From Sclerotinia nivalis (taxonomy: Eukaryota > Ascomycota > Leotiomycetes > Helotiales > Sclerotiniaceae): a stretch of DNA of 64,000 nt. Location: assembly GCA_029531795.1 (NCBI GenBank), contig JAPEIS010000009.1, positions 1,550,001-1,614,000 of the forward strand, written 5' to 3'. How positions within the stretch are numbered: the stretch's first letter is position 1; each line of letters opens with the position of its first letter. The translations under genes were made by a program, and so were the position numbers. Shown here piece after piece: positions 35,594-47,359 of this stretch. Below the pieces are notes generated by a model. It ran no database searches. It worked only from the letters and a program-made list of their open reading frames with translations, and was not told the origin of the DNA.

Positions 35594-37273
35594 TAGATGC
35601 ACGAATGTGATAATTCCTTGTAAATTTACTACAAATGAGAGTTATTGCGGAGTGAATTCCAGCATACACTATTATGTTACAACAGGATGTCTATCTAACC
35701 AATGTGCGAGTTTTTTCTTCAATCTATCATGGCCGTTTATACATATCAGCAAGGTTCTGAAGAGGTTTGCATGCAGATTCTAGCGATGATGTTGCGAGTA
35801 GTAGAAACACTCCTTGAGTAGTTCTCTGGCATACCTTGGTATCACTACAACGTTCAACTTTCGAGATCTCACACTATAGAAAGAAAGCCCCGTATTGCAC
35901 TTACAATCCTTAGCATAGGAAAAAAGCCCGGTGCAAAATGGTGTGATTACCCCAACCCTTACATCAGTCCGTACAAGGCCCTGCAGTTGTACTTGAAGAC
36001 AAAACGCTAAGCTTATCGCGACCAGCACCGAATCAAGTGGTTTACCAGAGTATATATTCTTTCTTCCCATTTTGTGATCACACTGTATACACCGGTAAGC
36101 ATGAATTTTTCCGCCTTTTTTTCAGATATTTAAAACATTTAGTAGCCGGAGCGTTAGCCGAAGAGAGGCCCTTGATAGAACAATTTACAGGAAAAAAAAT
36201 TGCTCGCCTGCGCACATGCTTGATGCGCCTGAAGTCTTATTTCCACGTTAGGTTTCCAGCTCGGCGTAACCCTAAAGTAAATAAGTACATCATCCAAGGG
36301 ACCCGCTCCCGCTTCAACTTCCGAGACAACATGCACCAAGACGATTCCTCCTTCACAACCCTACAATCTATCCAGAAAGTCAGTAATTGCAGATTGCTCT
36401 ATAAGTAAAAAAGATACGTATGACATGCAAGGTCTTTAGATAGAATGGGTTGAAAACACAGTACCGGGAAGCGGACAATGTGTAGAGAGATACCACCACG
36501 AGAGATCGATCGTTTGCAAGTGGTGCAGAGACTGTAGGGTATTCGAGTGCGGTGGATTCTCAAATGATGGTGGATTCATAATCGAGGTTGATTTCGGGAT
36601 CGGGCGGAAAAGGAGGATCGCCGAATAGTAGTGTTACCGGACGGAAGGAATAAGAGTAAACATGTGGCGCTAACGGGTAGCTTGACTAATGCTGCGAGCA
36701 TATTGACAGCTACGAGTACAAGTGGTAGAAGTGTAGCGGACAGTACTTCGTCTGTTGGGACAAGTACAACAACAACTACAAGTGCCAGCGATACAAGTGT
36801 TGAAGTGCGATTACAGCGCAATTTAACAGTGAAGCTAATGTTTTGAGAAAGGCGTGGTGGATGGTGTTATTGACCGCGGATATTTGGGTCGGGTGACTTG
36901 AAAAGATCCATGAAGATGAAGGCGATAAGGATATAAATTCAAGCCATCGTTTCCTGTCTTTCCTCTTGTTCGTTGCTCTTTCTCCAGCTTAGGAGCATCC
37001 GACTAGCCATCTAAAGCTTCGCTGTGTAATCTCATCGCATTCTATCACGTACCATTAGTCCTGGATTGTGTCCTTTGTATTCAGCTGAATCATAAAAGAA
37101 CAGGTCAAGATCGTGCGTTATATCTTCCCAAATGAGTCGGTGTAAGTTCGGGCTAAGTAGATTCTATTCCATTTCATCATATGATATACCAATACACTTT
37201 TCACATTATGCCAGCAATAAAACGCCAAATAAGCAAAACCTAGCAACCTCCCAACTCCAGACTTAATTAGTAC
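35594..37273. other. Intergenic region without a supported gene
   Basis: These 1.7 kb lie between the ends of the aldo-keto reductase (+) and RPA190 (-). A repetitive stretch at about 36,690–36,800 (ACAAGT/ACTACA units) reads as Ser/Thr-rich on the plus strand (36,631–36,846) and as hydrophobic Val/Leu-rich on the minus strand (36,576–36,821). One may be a short real protein, but neither has a motif. Other short frames (for example 35,780–36,070, minus) are no more convincing. Confidence 0.45.
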
Positions 37274-40200
37274 TCACTCCTCCATCACCTCATCCTCCGT
37301 CTTTCCCGTTGGCACTTTGGTAAGAACATCAAAAGCTCCAGTGCCGACCTTACTCATCCTTCCTATCACAATTCTACTACTTGGATTAGCCAGATCATCC
37401 CAATCACACTCCGCGACTGCATCCGCCAAGAAACCAACAGTCGTCTCGAAACTCATCTTCATGAAAGGACTGACACTGCCCTTCATTCCATTTCGGTTAA
37501 ATGGACTGAAACCACCACCTCTGGTCATGTAGTCTGCTATCAGATTCAAATGGCGCATGTCCACCTGGATGGCGTGACCGGCGAAAACGCTGTGCAATTC
37601 CTGGACGATGGTTGATCGACAGGCCTCCACACCATAATTCTCGAGCATTGCTGCGATGTCATTGGTCGATATCGTGTTAGGATTGATAAATGCGGCATAG
37701 TTTTGCATTGCCTTGAGGTTGACACCTTCGGTGTGAACCACTGGTACCTTAACAGTCTTTCCTGTTTTAGGGTCCTTGACTTCGTTGTCCCCATCATAGG
37801 TACATGATCCGATGCCCGCGATATGTTGGATGAGGCAGGATCGAAGAGCTTCTTCAACGATGGAAAGCATAAGAACCTTAGGAACATCGGCATCATACTC
37901 GAGGCTAATATCACACCATTCCGCATTCTCTTGGTCGAAGCGGAAGCGAGTAATATCTTGGCAGCGCTTCATTACTTGAGCTTCGAGTTCCTCTGTGGCA
38001 GCGTTCATCTTGCGCTTTCTATGTTCTCCGTTGTCATCATTTCCCTCATCTTCGTCATCACTTTGAGGTGCACGTGGACTGCCTCCAATGCCTTCATCTT
38101 CCATGTCTTCGACGTCTTCCGGCTCGGCATTTTGTGCTTGGACAGCATCATCTTCGTCATCGTTTGCGGCGTAACTGACAGCCTCTGCACGGTTCGCTTT
38201 CTGCTTATCATTGGTTGCATCATCTTCACCATCGTCATCATCGTCATCTTCGCCCATTTCTCTCTCAGCATCCGGTCTAGCTTCTTCTATCGTACCAACA
38301 GATTTACCAATTTCCGGTACTGCAGCCGTATTTGTACCTGCTTTTCCTGCCTTTTCGACCTTCTTCCTTCCAAGAGCCTTGCGTGTAAGAGATTGAAGTT
38401 TCTGTGTAAATCTTCGCTGGAGTGTAAAGATGACATCATCAATGTCAATGGCGTAAGTCTCACAGTATTCCTTTGAGGGGAAGAGCTTGATATGGATGTC
38501 GTAGATCTTGGCTTGTTGAAAAGCTACCCCACGTCCAATTCGCTCCTTGACCGAAGCCCAATCTAATACCTCGGCCAGAGAAAGAATGCTTATGGACTTG
38601 GCAAACTTTTCACATTCGTCTGGAGTTAGCTCCTCGTTGAGAGTCAATGTCATTGATGGCGTTGAAATATGATTACTTGCCGTCATGACAATTTCACGGA
38701 GACGGGGGATACCAAGCGTGACGTTCTTGGAAGAGTGACCAGCCAAATGGAAAGTGTTGAGTGTCATTTGTGTGGAAGGCTCACCCACGGACTGACCAGC
38801 AACAATACCGACAGCTTCACCAGGTTCAACGACAGATTTCAGGTATTTGGCAACAAGAACAGGCTCCAAAGCCTTCCTTGGTCCGACACCATCTGGATGT
38901 TCTTTGTCCTTAACCAGACCATCCGGATTGGTCTTCATGTAGTTCGTTAAAGTCTCGAAATATTTCTCGGACGTTGCGTATCCGTATTTACCGGGGTTGT
39001 ATTCGGAAAGAACAGGATCTGGACCGTTGAGATCATTTGCTTTCGCATGTTTCAAGGCTTTCTTCATCCGTTTGATGATGATTTCCTTTTCTTCAAAGAT
39101 TGTATCATAGCGAGCGTCGCCATAGTTCAATTGAGAAAGCTCCGACATGAGATTCTGCAATAAGAACTTGAAATCGGTCAAATGCTTTTGCTTCGTCACA
39201 TCCAGTCCATCTTCACCATAGATAAATTGAATCATGGACCCATCAGAATCCCGCACGGACGTATCATACTCAACCTTAAGACCCTCCATACCCTTGATCA
39301 GACATCTTTGTAGATACCCGGATCTTGAGGTCTTGACTGCAGTATCAATCAAACCTTCTCTACCAGCCATTGCGTGGAAGTAGTATTCTTGTGGTCGTAT
39401 TCCAGTCAAGAAACGATTGACAATGTAACCTCCCGCTCTGACATGCGTCTCGAACGGCTTAAAGCATGGAAGTGATTTTCCGCTCACCATCAACGGCACT
39501 CTACGTCCTTCCAAGACTTGTTGTCCCAAATTACAAGAAATAAGATTGGCGTTGACGGCAGAACCCTTGGCGCCAGAAACTGTCATATTCTGCATTTGAT
39601 TGTGCGGGAATTGCTTGACCAAACCTTGGGGAAGGCATGCATTGGTGATCGCGGTGGAAAGTTTTCCAGCACGAGCGTTCATCAGCGCATCGAGACCTGC
39701 CTGCTTGCTATCATCTCTCATAACATCCTCCAACCTATTGAGCAGCTCTTGATCGGTATCGGTAGGCTTTTGGTCTTCGAGAGACACATACTTAGCAGCC
39801 ACCTCAAGACCAATCTTACCAGCATCCATCAGAGTTTCGGTACGTATTTTTTCGCCTTCGGGGGTGAGCCTCAAATCATCCATTCCGCAAGTGAATGCCC
39901 TTATGTGGAGGTACTTCGTCAGTAAACGGCCTAGAATACTGAGAAGCTTTCCAGCAGTGGCAGGACCATAAACCTCATGAACAGAGTGAATGAGACCACC
40001 TCCAGCAGGACCAATTTGTGCCTTGTCCAGAATTCCAGTGATGAATTCACCGCCTTTGAAAAGAACAACACCTTCCTCTGAATCCGCACCCCATCGATCC
40101 GCCGGAGTTTGCGTTTTTCCTGTGAGAGATATCGGGGCGCAGTTGATGGGTGTGATGTTTTTCAATATCGTTGTAATTACCTGCTTTCCTGTCCATCGTG

Positions 40201-42455
40201 CGACTGGCTTAATGATCGCAGGGGGCACAGTCTGGATGCGCTCGCCAGCAATATGTCCACTTTCTGGGCGAATACAATTATAGATAAGTTGTTGATAAGT
40301 AGCTCGATCAAAGTATGTATCTTTGTTACACATCCAAACGGAAACGGAAATGTGATCTTGAATCAAACCTCTCAGGGGTTTACCGGCGGTAGCACTCAAA
40401 TATTGGTGATCGGTGTCGGCAATCTGTAGCGCTTCTGCTCGGGCAACCTCGGTTTGTGGAAAATGCATGTTCATTTCGTCTCCGTCGAAATCTGCATTGT
40501 AGGTATTACAGTTGGCGTAGTGCATGCGAATTGTCTTTTCCCCTGGAAGTACTCTGGCTCTGTGACCCATGATCGAAGGCTTGTGCAAGGTTGGTTGACG
40601 GTTCATGAGCACAACATCTCCGTTAGTAAGATGTCGATAGACCTTCTTATTGCGAGCACCACTGGCTCCGTTACTGGAAGATGCAAGCAGTTGGTTCGCC
40701 AGTGCCATTCTTTCATCCTGTGTCTTCGAACGTAGATTGATGACTTGACCATTCTCGTTCTCGATCGCAGCAGCACCAGGCCACTTATCGACACCGTTGA
40801 TGACCGCTTGTTGCATTTCCTTGAAGTTATGACTCGTGACAGGTTCAGGGTATGTGAGCTTCTTGGCGAAAACGGGAGGAACACCGATTTCGTTCGTTTC
40901 GATATTTGGGTCTGGAGAAATGACGGAGCGAGCAGCAAAGTTAACACGCTTTCCCATCATATTCTTTCTGAAAAGACCCTCCTTTTTCTCGAGCTTTTGC
41001 TTGATACCATCCTCGTTCTTTTTTCCGGCTGCACCTTGGATAGGATTTCGATCTCTATCAATCAAGGAATTGACAGCATCTTGCATCGAGCAACATGCTT
41101 CTTGAAGATCAAAAAAATCTCTCTTTCTCAAAGTTGCGCTTTGCGAGGGCCTGTCGGGATTCTGGATATCGAGATAAATTTGGTTCACAGTATCAGCACT
41201 TTTCAGGATCTGCTTGTACAGGGAATTTTGTTGAGCCTCGGAAATCTCGCCATCACCGGTCTTCGCTTCCGGGCGATATCTATTCGGAGGGACGAGTAAA
41301 GTTTGTAGGAAAAACATATCTGCTTTAACCACAGATGGCTTCTTGGCGGATGACCGAGAGTTGTAAACAAGGGACAAGATTTCTTGCTCTTTTTCAAACA
41401 GCAATGTTAAAGAGGCTTTAACCTCCATGGCATCAACATATCGCTGTGGTAGTGGTGCGACTCGAGGTTTGGAGCTTGAAGTGGCGGGGTCATCCATGAC
41501 CACACCTCCACCGACATCAAGGGATTCGCCTTCGCCTTCGCCTTCATCCTCGTCTTCATTTGATTCCAGGTCGATGTCTGCGATACCTTCATCGCCATCA
41601 CGGTCTTTCTTCTCGCCATGAACCAATTGCACGGCATTCACAGCTCGATAGCTGCCTTGGGCCATCTTAGCCTTATCTTTGACGCTCAAGGACTTCTCGA
41701 AAATCTTCACATATCGATCCTTGCGGTAAGTGGGCGATATACCTTGACAGTTTCCACATAACCTTCCTGCAGTTATGGCCTTCATAAAGCTCTTGACCAC
41801 AACTCGGCGTGCTTCTGCCACACCTTCATGCTTTTCCCTTCTCCATTCCCATCCAGAGGCCTTGGCGGCCTTGAGTTCTTTTTTGACAAATGCAAGTCGC
41901 CTTCGAATGACACTGTCGACGGGAGTCTCCTCATCGGAATCACTAGCAGGTTCTTCTCCTTCCTTCGGTTGAGCGACCTCGATATTATCAATCTCCTCAG
42001 CAGCGCTTAGTAGACCCTGTTGAATCAGGCGCAACTTGCAAACATATCGATTTACCTCCTTGCGCGACATCTTGAACTGGTGACAGTATTTGCATTTTGA
42101 TCGCAACAATCGCAGAACTTGGTCCATAAAAGTAGGGTGGTAGACAGGGGCGGGTAGGTCGATATGGCCTGCGTGACCCGGGCAGGAAAAGGAACTGAGA
42201 TTACATGTTGTGCAGCTATTTAATGTTAACATTTAAAAAGATTAAGCGGACGGTTCCTTACTTATTATCACCCCATGCACCTAGAGCTGGATCATAAAGA
42301 CCTCCTGGAACTGGGTGAAGAAGACTGTCAAATGTAACAGGATTCTCTATCCTCTTCACAGAGAGAGATTTGATTTCAGCCGTAGAAAGGAATGCAAAGT
42401 CAACGCTCTCAATGGCTGACGGAACTGGCTGTGAGATATTCATTATAATTGACAA
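37274..42455 (-). CDS. RPA190: RNA polymerase I largest subunit (A190)
   Basis: Catalytic subunit of the nucleolar enzyme that transcribes 35S pre-rRNA. Exons are 42455–42262 and 42215–37274, with a 46-base intron, giving 1,711 residues (yeast 1,664). The splice restores the clamp zinc site: WGDNN joins CTTCNLSSFSCPGHAGHIDLP, followed by CKYCHQF. The active-site loop NADFDGDEMNMHFPQ lies near residue 640, with the three Mg-binding aspartates intact. Also visible are RQPTLHKPS, the bridge-helix region GREGLIDTAVKTSRSGYLQR and GEPSTQMTLNTFH. Around residues 1,360–1,450 is a very acidic, low-complexity insert (poly-Asp and Glu). It sits in the jaw, where Pol I carries its expander or DNA-mimicking loop. 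A second in-frame ATG at codon 5 (MNISQP, at 42,443) may be the true start. It is divergent from PRP3. Confidence 0.96.
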
Positions 42456-42784
42456 TTAACACTAAAGCAGAAATCCTGCCATAGGTTGTCTGATTAAACT
42501 GGAAATTTGCGATTCCTTCAGATTCGCGACTTCAGAGTAAATGCAAGAAAAAGTTCCTTTCGTCGGAGAAACTTTTTTTTCGAGCCGACCCGCCATTGAT
42601 AAGGAAGCACGATAACCGCGTTTGTTGATCACGTGCACAAATCAGTTCGAGGTTTTTGGTCCAGCCAGGCATAGTTCGCGTGTGAGCATTTAACAATTAA
42701 TGATACTTATAGACCAACAACCGAAAGGTGCGTCATCATTCAACTTCTACAACACAAACTTGAGAGGCGGATATCTGCGACAAT
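42456..42784. promoter_or_regulatory. Divergent promoter, RPA190 and PRP3
   Basis: Only 329 bases separate the start codons, so RNA polymerase I and spliceosome genes share a compact intergenic promoter. A GATCACGTGCAC stretch near 42,627 contains an E-box core (CACGTG), a plausible bHLH-factor site. Its use is inference. Confidence 0.55.
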
Positions 42785-44302
42785 ATGGATCGAGGTAAAG
42801 CTTCTCCAATTCTGGCACCTCGACATGATTCCTCCAGCCGTGTTGGCAAGCCAGAGTCAGCTGCCGAGAAGCTCGCATCATTGAAAGCTAGAGTCGCAGC
42901 TGCGGTCGGCGGCAGTAAGGCAAAAGGTGGATTGAATGCCGGTTTACATCCTATGCTTGCGAAAGGAGGTTTGAATGTCGATCTCCATCCAGCACTGCAA
43001 GACCTTGGACAATACAAACCCTCAAAATCGACCGCACCCAAATTCGCAACCAGCATCGGAAATGCTCGTCCTCAACAAGAAAAAGTAGCCGCGAAGCCTA
43101 GGAAACAACTGGATATTTCGGGGCCCTCGACGGAAGAGATTCGCAATAATCCATATTTTGACATGAGCCTAGGTGGGCAAACGGCGACTCCGAAAAATAG
43201 ACATTCAAGACAGCTAGTTTTTAATCAGAAGGGCAAATATATACAGCAAGCGAATGCACTTCGAAGACAGGCCGCCCTAGAGGCTATGAAAAAGCGCATC
43301 GCCGAGTCTTCACGCAAGATTGGTATTGATGAGGATATCGATACCGAGAAGAAATTCCTTGTGGAAGCACCACCAGAAATCGAATGGTGGGATGAGGGCT
43401 TGGTGGATGGCAAGAATTATGGTGATATTTCGAATCCAAAGACACTCAAAATTGGCACCCCAGACTCCATTATTACAGAATATGTTCAGCACCCGGTTCT
43501 CCTTGAGCCACCCCAAGAAAAGAATGCGCCTGCGCCTAAACCTATGTTCTTGACCGCGAAAGAGCAAGCTAAATTACGGAGGCAGCGTCGGATGGCCGAA
43601 TTGAAGGAACAACAAGCAAAGATCAGACTAGGATTGGAACCCGCACCGCCTCCAAAGGTCAAGAAGGGAAATCTTATGCGTGTATTGGGAGAAGAAGCTG
43701 TCAAGGATCCAACCGCAGTCGAAGCTCGTGTCAACCGAGAAATTGCAGATCGTCACCAGAAGCATGTCGAGACGAATCAGGAACGAAAGTTAACAAAAGA
43801 ACAGAGACACGAGAAATTAGCTGCGAACCAGGAGAAAGACGCCCAAAAGGGTATTCATGCTTTGGTGTTTAAGATTGACAACCTTGCGAATGGTAGTCAC
43901 AGATTTAAAATAGCTAAAAACGCAGAACAGCATGCTCTCACAGGCATCTGTATTTTGCATCCGAGATTTGACTTGGTGATTGTCGAAGGTGGCGAGCACA
44001 GTATCCGGCAATACAAAAAACTTATGATGCAACGAATAGACTGGACCGAAAACTCGCCCACGCGAATTAAGGAGGGTACAAAAGCAGACGCATTACAGGA
44101 TTGGTTGAAGGCAGAAGATGAGAAAGGAGAGCTAAAGGATATGACTTTGAACAGATGCCAACTGGTATGGGAAGGAGAGCAGAAGTCTAGGGCTTTCAGG
44201 AAGTGGCAAAGTAAAGTGTGTGAGACAGATAGTGCAGCTCGAGATGCTTTGACAAGGTCAAAGATGGACAGCTTTTGGACCGTGGCGAAGAGCATGAATT
44301 AG
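42785..44302 (+). CDS. PRP3: U4/U6 small nuclear ribonucleoprotein Prp3
   Basis: Spliceosomal protein that binds the U4/U6 snRNA duplex and its 3' end within the U4/U6·U5 tri-snRNP. Single exon, 505 residues (yeast Prp3 469). The N-terminal ~110 residues are low-complexity. The PRP3 domain begins around NPYFDMSLGG (about residue 120) and runs through the helical ALRRQAALEAMKKRIAESSRKIG, WWDEGLVDGKNY and the basic TAKEQAKLRRQRRMAEL stretch to about residue 370. A C-terminal ferredoxin-like domain (DUF1115; LTGICILHPRFDLVIVEGG, RIDWTENSP, CQLVWEGEQ) follows. The start is the first ATG of the frame, and no introns are needed. The stop is 171 bases from the stop of the convergent RAD3. Confidence 0.95.
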   Translation: MDRGKASPILAPRHDSSSRVGKPESAAEKLASLKARVAAAVGGSKAKGGLNAGLHPMLAKGGLNVDLHPALQDLGQYKPSKSTAPKFATSIGNARPQQEKVAAKPRKQLDISGPSTEEIRNNPYFDMSLGGQTATPKNRHSRQLVFNQKGKYIQQANALRRQAALEAMKKRIAESSRKIGIDEDIDTEKKFLVEAPPEIEWWDEGLVDGKNYGDISNPKTLKIGTPDSIITEYVQHPVLLEPPQEKNAPAPKPMFLTAKEQAKLRRQRRMAELKEQQAKIRLGLEPAPPPKVKKGNLMRVLGEEAVKDPTAVEARVNREIADRHQKHVETNQERKLTKEQRHEKLAANQEKDAQKGIHALVFKIDNLANGSHRFKIAKNAEQHALTGICILHPRFDLVIVEGGEHSIRQYKKLMMQRIDWTENSPTRIKEGTKADALQDWLKAEDEKGELKDMTLNRCQLVWEGEQKSRAFRKWQSKVCETDSAARDALTRSKMDSFWTVAKSMN

Positions 44303-44473
44303 AACAAAATCGCACGCGATGGCGGTGGTTATATCTTATGTTATTATGACCCTGCCCCAAAATTAGATACTAGATGAACCAATCTATTTTGCTTTTCCAG
44401 ACCGCTGCTATCTTACAATTTGGTAATTATCCTTCCCTAGACGTCAATAAGTAACCAACCATCAAAATCCTAT

Positions 44474-47359
44474 TTATGCATCTAACTCCATAATTGCCTC
44501 CATTTCATCATCATCCATGCCATATTCATCCTCTCTGACCGTCTGTTCATTACCTTGCTTGATGCCATCCATCGGGTCATGATTTCCGCCACCTCCCAAA
44601 GCTTTAAGCGTTTCCTCATACTGCTTCTCCTTAAACCTCTCTAAATCCTGCAAGCTCCATGTACTAATGCCCTCTTGATCCTTAGCTTTGAACGGCTGCG
44701 CCATGTTCCGTAAAAACTTCTTCGCAGCTCCTACCGCCATATCCGTACTCAGATTGACCTCACTGTCAAGGATCGCCTGGTTGATCCATTTTGGCAATTG
44801 TGTTCGTTTCTTCAAGAAACGACGATCGGCCAACACCATGATTCCGTAATCGTCTTTTCCTCTAAGTACACGACCCAAGCATTGAGCTGCATGTCTCATG
44901 GCATCGAACGATAGGAAATCATTCTCTCTAATCCGATATGTTTCACGAAGAAACTCTAGCCGCGCTTTTAGGATACGAGATTCGGTGTATTGAAATGGTA
45001 CTCCGATACATATCACAGTGCGTCCGTACTGATGGTCAAAATCGATACCCTCACTGACCTTTCCACGAGCGACACAAAGGAGAATAGCTCCCCTTCCATT
45101 ACAGCATGCCGTACGATAAGTTTCTAATGCCAGAGAGGTTTCTTGTGCATCAGGTGTCTCGACTAGAATAAGCTTGTATTTCCAGACCTCGTCTAAAATA
45201 CCCATTCCTTGCCACATACTAATGATCGACTCCATATACAGGTAAGATGGAAAGAAGACGACCATACCGTCTGGAGTCAGCTTAGACATTTCCGTTAGTA
45301 AATTGCCGTAATTACGGACAACCGCAGGCTCGTTTCGAACTTGGAACCCCGAAGAAATCGCAACCTGGTCAGATCCTCTCGTGACAATCATGGGCAAGAA
45401 CGAACGACGAGCAAGGGTCATGGGATAAGACTCTTGGACAACACATTCGAAGTCCAGCATTTTAGGATACATTTCTAGTGGAGAAATGGTACCTGATGTA
45501 ATGATCACAGAGCTGAAACGTTCGAAGACAGGCTTTATTGCTATTGCAGCATCGAGACACGTGAAGTGAAGAACAGGATTTGGGACTTCAGCGGTGTCAG
45601 ATTCATAAGGTTCAAGTATAAGAAGAAATCCCTTTTCGTATGTCGCTACCAGAGTGGCAAATGTTGCTACCTCCTGAAGTGGCTGATAATCCTCAATATT
45701 GGTGAGTTCTAAAGTCCGCACAAGCGATGTAAGACGTTCTGCACAAAATCTCAGAGGCTTCTTTTCGATAAATGTATGTTCCCTCAGATGAGCCAGGAAT
45801 GATGCAGGCGTCTCAGAGATGACTTGTCGGACTTTCATTCTTGTCTTCTCGGGGTTAGCTATTGGCCCTTCCTCATGGCCGAACTTTACACACCTTGAGG
45901 TATTCAATAAATCGTTTCAGGAAAGTGACAAAATGCTCAGCTCTTCTAATGTTCCCAGGAACGGCTTCCTTGAGGAGATCATCTGGTAAAGCTAAAAAGA
46001 TGTGAGCAACTAGGTATTTTTGGGGTGAGATATGGTGCAAACGAACCAGGGTTTGACATAAAAGCATCCTCAGCTCGAGCTTCATCAGCACCACGTAGTC
46101 CCTCGACCAACTTGACATACTCATCTTTGAGCTTTTCGGAATCGCTATCCCTCAAATCCGAAATCTTGTTCTCGAGGTTAATTGCTCCACGAGTGGCCTT
46201 GCGAAGCGAATCATCCGTGATATCGGTACTTAGGGATTCGATGCATACGTTATCAATATTGTGCGCTTCATCAAAAACAACAATGCAATCTTTAGACAGC
46301 TCTTTAGAAACTCTCTCGGCAATCTTAGGGTCGAGTAAATAATGGTACGAGTAAATGATCACATTACAGAAGGACATCTAATTACATTAGTTGCTGAAGC
46401 TGCAAGGACATCGCCACTTACCATTCGCCTGGAGGTAAAATATGGGCATTGCTTATGGTCTTCACCATATCGCATGATGCCATCTAAAGTCCATACTCCA
46501 TTTGGTATTAGATTATGCGGTTCGAGGAGGTCCAAATTCTATGCTCGTCAATATAATGCTGACCAATGCGGCAGCGAAGGTACCTACCTCATGGTAAATG
46601 CACACAGGTACATCTTCGCCCCTCTCCTTCTTCTCCTTCACAAAACCAGCAGTCAAACTTCGGCAGCGAGCATCCACCACCGCACCACTCTTCTCCCGCT
46701 TCACAGAAGGATGAAGGCATAGATTTTTACGACTGGTCAACCCCAATCCACGGAAATCTTCCTGGTGCCCAAGTTGTTCCGCCCTGTATTTCATAAGAGC
46801 TTTTAGTTCCGCCAAGGCTTTTTCGATCTCGGACATAGTACCTAAATACCTATTAGCATGATGACTTTGTTCATCTTGAGATCGGGTCTCATCACGTGAG
46901 CAGTAAATGAGTTTGCGGTGCTCTGGGTAGTATTGTTGGTATGCAACGATCAAGGACAATAGTGAGATAGTCTTGCCGGTGCCTGAAGGCATCTCCAAGA
47001 CACAATGACCGCCCGCATCAAGCGTTCCTGGGAAATATAATCAGCAACGAGGGATCTGACGGTGAGTAGGTAAGTGACAAATACTTTTGAGATCACACAT
47101 ATAGCTGAGCCCACATCCTACGTTAGCATGAAAAGTTCTTTGTGTAAGCTACGGACCAGTGAAGTGAGGTAACATACGCATATTGTTCTACATAATCAAT
47201 TAGAATTTGCATTCAGCATCTAAATCATCATGAGTACCTACCTGGATATATCCTAGGATATGGAAAGAGCACTGGCAAATCACTAGCTCCTCCATCAGTT
47301 CAAGTAATTTATTTCCTTGCTATGGAATTAATGAAAACATACTCAATATTGAACTTCAT
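44474..47359 (-). CDS. RAD3: TFIIH DNA helicase Rad3/XPD
   Basis: ATP-dependent 5'-to-3' iron–sulphur helicase of TFIIH, acting in nucleotide excision repair and transcription initiation. Ten exons give 796 residues: 47359–47343, 47282–47242, 47187–47178, 47104–47085, 47027–46896, 46841–46588, 46538–46422, 46377–46047, 45991–45894 and 45844–44474. The start reads [29 protein letters not shown] after splicing four very small exons. Motifs are: Walker [10 protein letters not shown]; four cluster cysteines in NLCLHP, ARCRS, PVCIYHE and KQCPYF; DEAH in [10 protein letters not shown]; helicase motifs SEGIDFDH and [14 protein letters not shown]. Exon 3 is only 10 bases and encodes the centre of P-EQYA-Y. 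At the last acceptor, AAG|ACA is chosen to give the conserved LKTRMK; the alternative three bases earlier adds one Lys. The tail is acidic and Gly/Asp-rich. Convergent with PRP3. Confidence 0.93.

Noticed and set aside
36576..36846. Hydrophobic minus-strand and Ser/Thr-rich plus-strand frames
   Set aside because: They are two readings of one ACAAGT-type repetitive stretch; neither can be preferred or supported.
37823..38476. 217-codon plus-strand frame opposite RPA190
   Set aside because: It is the complement of the acidic Asp/Glu-coding insert of RPA190, which reads as hydrophobic residues in the antisense frame.
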